NCBI GenBank assembly: GCA_036346375.1
Contig: CM070515.1
Span: 9,322,423-9,386,422 of the forward strand
Direction: 5' to 3'
Origin: Guadua angustifolia
Lineage: Eukaryota > Streptophyta > Magnoliopsida > Poales > Poaceae
Length of the DNA: 64,000 nucleotides
Below are positions 56,448 to 64,000 of the stretch, one piece after another. Within the stretch, counting starts at the first letter, position 1. Each line of letters begins with the position of its first letter. The position numbers were made by a program, and so were the translations under genes. The notes under the pieces were generated by a model. The model saw only the letters and a list, made by a program, of their open reading frames with translations. It did no database searches and had not been told where the DNA came from.

Positions 56448-57686
56448 CATGATAGTTATTTTACAATTGCTAAGAAAAAAGATAAATATTATATAAATTC
56501 TCACAAAAAAATAAAAACTGTCCGGCCCTTAACCAGATGGGCCCTAATTGAAGATGGACTATAACAACAATTAGATGATATAAAAAAGAGGAATATACTA
56601 GAAATTCTCACAAAAAAAGCGAAACATCTGGTCCTTAATCTGGTGGGCGCTAATTAAAGTTGAACCAAGAAAGGATAGTCTTTGCTCAAATAAGACCATA
56701 TACTTAAATTAGAGATAAGAATGACTGTTAAACAAAATTCGCGTGGCTCATGGCTAACTGAGTCAGGTAGCTTAAAAAAAACCTCGACAGCATCCATGGC
56801 TCCGCACGAGAAAAGTTTGCTTTTGATCAAAATTCATATTTTTTAGCAAGTCAAAGCCATTCTTTGCCATCTCACTGCGAATCTAAGTTCAGCCAGTGAG
56901 CTGAACAACACAACTTCAATTACCTTTCAACGGTGCATGCATGGGAGGCTCAACACGACAGATGCATGTACGGTAAAAATCAGGAAGGGCTCCAAGTACA
57001 ATAACAATACTGAGAAGTATCTACATATAGAAGGATCAGAAGACATGTTGGTCACTGGTCACATACATAAATTGGAGGCAAATTGAAGATCCAATGCACT
57101 TCATGCAAAAGCTCATGATAGTCATTTTACAACTGCTAAGAAAAAAAGACAAATATCCTAGAAATTCTCACAAAAAATAAAAAACATCCGGATATATAAA
57201 AAAAGAGAAATATAGTAGAAATTCTCACAAAAAAAAAAACATCTAGTCCTTAATCTGGTGGGCCCTAATTAAAGTTGAACCAAAAGAAAGGATAGTCCTT
57301 GCTCAAATAAGACCATATACTTATATTAGAGATAAGAATGGCTGTTAAAAAAACTCACGGGGCTTGTGGCCAACTGAGTCAGGTAGCTTAAAAAAAAAAC
57401 CTCGACAGCATTCACTGCTCCACGCGAGAAAAGTTTGCTCTTGATCAAAATTCATATGTTTTTTTAGCAAGTCAAAGCCATTCTCTGCCATCTCACTGCT
57501 AATCTAAGTTCAGCCAGTGAGCTGAACAACACAACTTCAATTACCTTTCAACGGTGGATGCATGGGAGGCTCAAAATGACAGACATGCATGTATGGTAAA
57601 AATCAGGAAGGGCTCCAAGTACAACAACAATACTAAGAAGTATCTACATCTAGAGGGATCAGAAGTCATGTTGGTCACATACATGA
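56448..57686. repeat. Direct duplication of ~600 bp in the PHS1 intron
   Basis: 56448-57075 and 57112-57686 are diverged direct copies. Both start with CATGATAGTNATTTTACAA.TGCTAAG, include CTTAATCTGGTGGGCNCTAATTAAAG, CTCAAATAAGACCATATACTTA and GCATGGGAGGCTCAA, and end near GGTCACATACAT. The LINE entered the right copy just after this last motif. Confidence 0.8.
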
Positions 57687-57849
57687 ATTTTTTTTCTCTC
57701 GAACACGCAGGAGAGCTGCGTATCTTTATATTAAGAAGAAGAAAAGTGGCAAAAGCCCATACAATCAAGCACCCATACAAACACAGAACATATAGCTCGC
57801 CAATGAAACAAGAAAAAAAAACGACCAAAGAACAACTGGAACCCTAATT

Positions 57850-60800
57850 GAAATCAAACTCCCTCAGGAGCCAGGCTGCTAGCACCGGCTAGTCTCCAAA
57901 GAATGAGCTCCTCACCAGCAAGGGACAACGCCCGGTCTATGGCAGGAGAAAAACCATCAAACACACACTGCTTTGGAGGTTCCAAAGAGTCCATGCCCCT
58001 AGAATAACTAGAGAATTAAGGCCTTTTCTAATAGGGGCAGGAGCTGCAGCCAGAGCACCCTCCCACCATTCATCAAAAATCTCATCCCTAGGTCTTGGAC
58101 TTAGGTTTTGTAACCCGACAGTCTGAAAAAATCTGAACCAAAATTCTCTAGCAAAAACACAGAGAGCAAAGAAGTGATTGATAGTTTCCATAGCTCGATC
58201 ACAGAGCGGGCACATCGCCGTGTGGGAGTCCACGCTTTGCCACCGATCACCGTCCAACATCTGCTTTTTCACCACAAGCCACATAAAGAACCGACATTTT
58301 CCAGGGCCCAAGGGCTTTCCAAATTCTTTCCCATGGTCTAAAGGCCACATCCCATGGAAAAAGGTCTTATAGGCAGATTTTGCAGAGTACTTCCCATCCG
58401 GTGAAAACCTCCAAACATGAGAGTCTTCAACCTCGATCGGAGGACCACTTGAGATGAGGTCCCAAAGAGAAAGGAAATCGAGATAACCCCTGCAGAAGAG
58501 CACCTTGGATGTCGAGACCCAAGAATGGCCATCAAGAGCTTCCAAAACAGTCCTTTTCTTGGCCCTTTTTTGTTAACCTTATCAAAGAGAAAAGGAACCA
58601 AATCAGCAATTCTCTGACCATGAATCCATCTGTCATACCAAAATAAAGTTCCAGCCCCATTTCCAACTTTTGTAAACAATGCAATGGAGAAGAAGGCTTG
58701 AGCATTCTTGTGCATCTGAAGAGGAAAAACAGCCCAAGGACGGCCAGGATCTGTTTTTTGCAGCCAAAGCCATCTCATCCTAAGGGCCCAACTTAGATAT
58801 GGGTGTGTCTAGAAATCACTCGGATGTCCAAAAAAATCAGTCAAATTTTCGGATGTTGCACGCATTGGAAAAAAATGTTGCACACGTAGGAAAAAAATAT
58901 TGCAACGCGTCTGAAATTTGGGAGCCTCTTGCAACATTTTTGTTCAACACTTGCAACATTTTTTTCCGACGCGTTGCAACATTTTTCTTCTATGGATGCA
59001 ACATTTTTTTCCAATACGTGCAACATTTTCCTTCGACAACAGTAGAAATGCGGCATAGTAAACAGATGTTGCAAGCGTTGAAAAAAATATTGCACGCGTC
59101 AGAAAAAAATGTTGCAAGAGGCTCCCAAATTTGGGTGATTTTAGCAAAAAAAACATCTAGGTGATGTTTATCAAAACCCCTTAGATATTGGATATTAGAG
59201 ATTCCAAGTCCTCCAAGTTCCTTGGGAAAGCACACTTTTGTCCAGGCCACCAAGCAATGTCCACCTTTAGCATCCTTCCTACCTCTCCAGAGAAAGCCTC
59301 TTCTAATTTTATCAATGGACTTGATGGCCCAAGGAGGGAGCTCCAAAGCAATGGCAAGATAAATTACCATGGAGGTGAGAACATGCTGCACTAAGATCCT
59401 CCTCCCTCTTTAGATAAGAGATCGACTTTCCACCCCAAGAACCGTCAAGAATATGATCAATGATAGGTCAACTCGTCCTCTTGATAATTTCTTCAAGGAG
59501 AGAGGCACTCCAAGGTATTTACAGGAAAGCTTGAATTTCACAAGGAGGAGACTCGATGGTAGCAATTTCTAAACCGTGCCTCGAATGGGGACGACATCGC
59601 TCTTATGCACATTAGCTTTCGGACCAAGCCTCACCAAACAAAGTTGATCGGACCTAGAGATAAGCCAATATCGGAAGGATGAGGCCGCAAAAAAAGAACC
59701 ACGCCATCGGCATAAATGGAGATCCGGTCTTGCAAAGGTCTCATTAGCTAGAGGATGCAAGAAACCAATTTCGAGGCCTTGGAAAAATGAGACTTAAGAC
59801 ATCAATGACCGTAATAAAAAGCATTGGCGAAGAGGATCGCTTCGCCAGAATCCCCTCTTATGATCAATGAAGTCACCAGGATGCCATTCAAAAGGATCTG
59901 GTGGAAGAGGTGGCCAAAAGCCCATCGATGATATCACGCCAGATTGACCAAACCCCAATTTATGCAGAACCTCCAAGAGAAAACTCCATGAAACCGAATC
60001 AAAAGCTTTGGAAATATCCAATTTCAAGAGAATTCGAGGTCGTTTTTCTTCTTTGAAGGAATCGGCCGTCATTGAACTAACATGAAGTTATCGAGAATAA
60101 ATATCCCTTTATAAACGCGCTTTGATTTGGGGAAACCAATCGATCAAGCCGGCTCATGCATTGTTAGCAAGGAGTTTGGTCAAGAGTTTAGCAAAACTAT
60201 GGACCAAACTAATAGGTCTATAGTCCTTGACACTCAAGGCATCCTTCCTTTTCGGCAAAAGTGTGATGTAGGCACCATTATACCCAAAGTTCAAGAATTT
60301 TCTACTCCAAACAGCAGACATCGCAGCCATAATGTCATTCTTGATGGTAGACCAACAGACTTGGTAGAACCGCCCTGTAAACCCGTCCGGGCCAGGAGCC
60401 TTGTCAGGGGGTAATTCAGAGATTGTTTTCCATACCTCATCCTCCATTATGGGTACCTCTAAATAGGAAAGATCATGAGAGGGAATATCCAACTCATCAA
60501 GATTGACAGTGACATCCCTGTCTAAGCTGGTACCAATTAGACCATGAAAAAACTCATGAATCACCTTTTCTTTGTCTTCATGCCTAATGAGAACAAGATC
60601 TCCATCAGTCAGCTGACCAATAAAATTTTTACATTTCCTATGTCTTGCAGCCCTGTGAAAGAGAGATGTGTTGGCATCTCCATCTTTGAGCCAGGTAATG
60701 CGAGAACAGCTCCTAGCAATTGATCTTTTGAGCGACGACAAGGCTAGGCTGTGTTTTTTGAGTTGATTTCTAAACCAAACTTCCATATCGAAAGAGCCCG

Positions 60801-61756
60801 AGCATCTTCAAAGAATCTCCAATTGGTGAAGAACCTCACGCCAAAGGGCAAGCCGAGTCTGATGTGTCCCACATTCTTCGGCTCCAACTCTGAAGATTTC
60901 TCCTAGTAACCGATAGCTTCCTAGCTAGATTATCAAAGGGGCACGAGCTATTCTGGACCGAGAACCAGGAGGTCTCCACCACATCCTGGAAACCATCCAA
61001 TTGGGGCCAAAAGGCCTCAAAATGAAATCTTCTTCTGCTGGCCTGGACATCCCTCAATCCAAGAATAAGAGGGCAGTGATCTGAATCTTCAATGGCACCA
61101 CTCTGAAGCAGACAATTTGGGAACAAGTCCTCCCAATCCACTGAACAAAGCACACGATCTAGCTTCACCAGAGTAGGAGAGTCTTGATGATTAGACCAAG
61201 TAAACTTACGACCGCGAAGAGGCAATTCTTTTAGAGCAAGATCATTGATAAGCCTTCTGAATCTACCCATCATGGCTCTATCCAGATTACTATTATTTTT
61301 GTCTTCATCCAGATAAATCAGGTTGAAATCACCAATTATCACCCAAGGTCCTAGGCAAGTTTCTCTTATATATCTCAGCTCTTGAAGGAAAGCAATCTTA
61401 TTATTGTTGCCTTGTGGACCATAAACACAGGTGAGCCACCAGTCTGGGCCCTGATCGGCAGCGAACAGAATGGAGATACTGAAATTGTCAATCCTAGTGC
61501 TTCTAGCAGGACCAAGGCCATGACGCCAAGCCACGAGTAGCCCACCACTAGCTCCAATAGAAGGCAGATATACAAAATTATCAAAATCAGAACCAAGAGA
61601 AGTGAGCAAGACCTGCCTCGGTATTTCATTCACTTTCGTCTCTTGGAAGCAAACAATGTCTGCCCGAGAGGAATCAACAAAAGTACGCACCGAATCCTGC
61701 CGGGCTTTGGAATTCAGCCCTCTAACATTCCAGGAAACAATTCTTGAAGGAATCAT
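57850..61756 (-). pseudogene. LINE ORF2: endonuclease, reverse transcriptase, zinc-ribbon
   Basis: Begins at ATG 61756 (MIPSRIVSWNVRGLNSKAR). The endonuclease is readable to 60836 (CFQETK, VYGPQG, IGDFNLI, DRVLCS, SDHCPL). Then the linker (ITWLKDGDANTSLFHRAARH) and RT block (PDKAPGPDGFTGRFYQ) occupy 60786-60154, KLDISKAFDSVSW 60072-59960, the catalytic loop region ~59700 and the zinc-ribbon/C-terminal part (CPLCDRAMETINHFFALC) 58545-57937. The catalytic box reads YADG rather than YADD. Frameshifts at about 60836, 60150 and 59800 and the MITE at 58801-59179 break it. Confidence 0.85.
58801..59179. mobile_element. Mutator-like MITE in LINE ORF2
   Basis: Flanked by the 9-bp repeat CTTAGATAT (58792-58800 and 59180-59188). 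Ends GGGTGTGTCTAGAAATCACTCGGATG and, inverted, GGGTTTTGATAAACATCACCTAGATG. The interior is a palindrome-like series of TGTTGCAAC/GTTGCAACA motifs. Removing it and one duplication restores the LINE reading (NIQYL then SWALRMRW). Confidence 0.85.
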
Positions 61757-61811
61757 TATCAATAAGATAAACAACTCAAAGAAAAAAGGGGGAAACACCG
61801 CCCAGATCAAT

Positions 61812-64000
61812 GGTCTAGCTCCGGCGGCAACCACCCGAACAGCGCTGCAAGAGCCTTCACATGCTCTGCCGAGAGCACCTGACTAAAGATCTTGGCATAT
61901 TCATCGAGGGCCTGTTGATCAATGCCTCCTTGGTCTCCAATGACATCTAGTGCCTTCATCACCCGTTTCTTGATTCTGGCGGGATTAGGTTCCACAGAGG
62001 CTTCAATTCCAACACCAGCAAGCCTGCGACTGCGACGTGGAGGAGCGTTTAGATGAGCCGCCCTAGTCCATCTTCTGGAGGTGCGAGGGGTACACAAGAT
62101 TTTGCTAGTCTTCTTCGTCAGTTTTTCAACAAAGGATTTTCCAGGTGAACTACCACTCGCCATGGCTGCAAGGGAGGAGCTCTCCTTTTCCTTCGGGGCA
62201 ATAGCACTCAGACGTCGGCGGGAATAAGACTTTGCAAAGGAGCCGTTCCTGCTGCACCGATCTAACCAAGAAGCACCTTGAAACTGGGCCACGGCGGAGA
62301 GACTAATCTGAGGCAGAGTTGGAGAGTCAATCCTGACCGGCCGGGCGTCCTTCTCAGGCACAGATGACATTTCTTCATTATTGGAGTCGCACGCATGCTC
62401 GAAGGGGGCGGAACCTGCCGGACCAAGGGCGTCCGCGCATGCCTGACCAACCAAAGTCGCCTCAACAGGAGGAGGGAGAGAGATCTCGACCTCGGACTCC
62501 GGTTGGCAGGGATTGGCAACATCGTGGATTGAATGCGCCGCCTGGGGAGAGGGGTCAGCGGCTCGCAACAAAGTTGGCGCCTGGGGACTTGTGGCCGCCA
62601 TCAAAACAGAGCATCGCGCCTCGTCACACGAGGGGGCAGCGGTTTGAAGCAGAGATGGCGCCTGGGGACTCACAGCCGCCACCGAAGCAATAACGCGCGC
62701 CTCAGGGCATCTCCAATGGTACTAACTATAAGAAATGTCCATGTCATCTATAGATAGCATATAGACAACCTCTCCAATAGATTAGCTATAGCATTGTCTA
62801 TAAAATTAAATATTGGCCCACATGTAATAGATAATAAGTGCCTTGGAATCAGTTATAGCCTGACTATACATTAGTAGCCGGTCTATATCTCTCTCCTCAT
62901 TTTTTCTCTTCCACTTAAGCAAAATGCTGAGATGGCACGCTTATAGCTAGCTGAAGTGGCACCATTGGAGATGCCCTCATCGCACGAGGAGGCAGCCGCC
63001 AATACGGCGCCCTGGATATCCGGGCCCTGGAAATCGGGGTGGGCTGCCACGTGGCCACCGCCAGGGAGGCGGGGCCCCAGTCGTGCATGGACAGACCCGC
63101 GAGCTGCGCCACCCAGAGCAGAGGACCCACTGCCGCACCGCCAGGCGAGGGCGGTGGCGTCGATGAGGGGTTTCGCCGCCGTCGCTTATCAAGGTCACGG
63201 TCACGATCGTCGCCAGCCGGAGGAGAAGGCGGAGGGGCCTCATCCGTCAACGGCGGAGCAGCCGCAGACACGGTGACGGAAATGGGATATGCGAGGGTTC
63301 GAAGCAGCGGCGGACCATCCACCACCAGGACCGGTTCGACAATTTGGAGCTCCAAGAACCGAGGGATGAGGTCAGGCCTGGAGCACCAAGCATTCAGCTT
63401 GAACGAGGAGAGATCCACCCGATTAACAGTGTCAGGATGGAGCTTCCGAATCTTGCAGAACTCATTTAGGAGGTGCTCTGCCGTTACCAGGTCCCAGGCG
63501 TGCGCAGGGATGCCATGCAACTCAATGTGGACGATGGAATTGAGAGAAACACCAGAAGCATGAACACGGCGAGACCAACGCATGATGTGCAAGCGAAGAG
63601 ACGGCGAGATGAACGCCCGCCCTCCATTAAAAACTCTGTCCGCCGTAGCCTCGTCCGGGAGGCACAAGAGGTACATCTCTGACGCGGCGCGGCGCAAAAC
63701 GAGCGAACCAGCCTCAAGATTAAACCTGTGAGCGATCGCCGCCACAATCGCCTCCGCGCCAGCAGCCGGAGGGTTTCCAATGACTGAGACAAACAGAGCC
63801 TTCCGCAGATCATCTTCCAAGAACTCCATGCGGGCAGTGCGATCAATGATGCGCACAGGCCTTGGAACAGCAGCGATGGTTGATACCGGAGGAGCCCCGT
63901 CCGATGGCCTGGGCGACGAAGGCACACCAGCACCATTGCCCCTGTTAACGCCGCGGTGGGACGCCCTCTCGTCTTGGTCCACGCCGACGACGACGTTTGC
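61812..64000 (-). pseudogene. LINE ORF1 (gag-like, DUF4283-type), partial
   Basis: Open from the window edge (its 5' end is not in view; the GTG at 63982 is not a start) to a stop near 61812. The upstream part has the nucleic-acid-binding DUF4283-like region of plant LINE ORF1 (LRKALFVSVIGNPP, YLLCLPDEATADRVF, HIELHGIPAHAW), then a Pro/Arg/Asp-rich segment. A MITE (62705-62976) cuts it. Beyond this, an 81-bp coding repeat (SPQAPSLLQTAAP-like) occurs about twice (62576 and 62657). The C-terminal third is basic (RRSRRLAG). Confidence 0.75.
62705..62976. mobile_element. PIF/Tourist-like MITE in LINE ORF1
   Basis: GGGCATCTCCAATGGT is perfectly inverted at the right end (ACCATTGGAGATGCCC). TCA flanks both sides (62702-62704, 62977-62979); excision of one copy restores a coding repeat of ORF1 (CDEAR). 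272 bp, AT-rich, with TATAGCTA/TAGCTATA arms. Confidence 0.9.

Larger units (their letters stand above)
56408..64000 (+). other. Intron 8 of PHS1, at least 7.6 kb
   Basis: Begins with GTAAGT after a coding exon in phase 0. It holds a local ~600-bp duplication and an antisense LINE that runs to the window end. No further PHS1 exon is seen. If the LINE is in an intron, removing it would leave an intron of ordinary size. Confidence 0.6.
57688..64000 (-). mobile_element. L1-type LINE, antisense in the PHS1 intron, 5' end outside window
   Basis: On the minus strand: ORF1, ORF2 (endonuclease, reverse transcriptase, zinc-ribbon) and a 3' tail reading ATACGCAGCTCTCCTGCGTG...GAGAG then eight As, the usual 3' end of grass LINEs. 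The tail (poly-T on the plus strand, 57688-57695) joins intron sequence at CACATACATGAA. The other target-site copy is beyond 64000. Two MITEs are nested in it. Both ORFs are damaged, so it is not mobile. Confidence 0.88.

Overview
ORGANISM. The window is nuclear DNA from a grass (Poaceae). The evidence is a spliced plant PHS1 gene with GT-AG introns, Stowaway MITEs with CTCCCTC ends and TA target duplications, Tourist-like MITEs, a Tat-lineage Ty3/gypsy element with a second RNase H and antisense genes, and plant L1-type LINEs. I see no bacterial, organellar or viral genome structure. Species cannot be fixed from the sequence; an Oryzeae-like grass is only a guess. LAYOUT. (1) 1-18.1 kb holds a cluster of related multi-pass membrane-protein genes of unknown function: copy A (2194-3345, C terminus replaced by a CACTA fragment), copy B (14940-16154, intact), broken fragments (4886-5200, 5846-6160, 16507-18145), and a different multi-pass gene on the minus strand (8770-9930). 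Small transposons surround them: Stowaways, a complete 638-bp CACTA element, a SINE, a TIR element and a copia LTR relic. (2) 18.1-23.3 kb is a decayed LINE carrying a complete 2.4-kb Ac-like hAT element (8-bp duplication ATCAATAG) and a 125-bp Mutator-like MITE (9-bp duplication). A membrane-protein-like fragment follows to 23.9 kb. (3) 23.9-32.5 kb is AT-rich and gene-poor, with one small minus-strand gene (30445-30945, probably plastid-targeted) and a few MITEs. (4) 32544-48336 is one Tat-lineage gypsy insertion on the minus strand, flanked by GTCTC. It has three LTRs (one truncated), broken gag-pol, a multi-exon antisense gene plus a second antisense ORF, a ~130-bp tandem array, and a nested 3164-bp solo LTR flanked by GCCGA. 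(5) 48.3-52.3 kb is intergenic with repeats. (6) From 52284 a PHS1 gene (tubulin kinase / dual-specificity phosphatase) runs on the plus strand; eight exons lie in the window. Its next intron holds a local duplication and then a >6.3-kb antisense LINE, itself carrying two MITEs, reaching the window end. HOW IT FITS. Only copy B, the 8770-9930 gene, the 30445-30945 gene and PHS1 look like functional host genes. Nearly everything else is transposon strata, many datable relative to each other by nesting and target duplications. I found no evidence for a new multi-gene system. The most unusual parts are the antisense intron-containing gene inside the gypsy element, the ABRE-rich solo LTR, the Ac-like element with GC-rich internal cargo, and the tandem grass membrane-protein family. 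START CODONS. Several apparently longer open frames here begin at TTG or GTG; I moved those starts to the first ATG.
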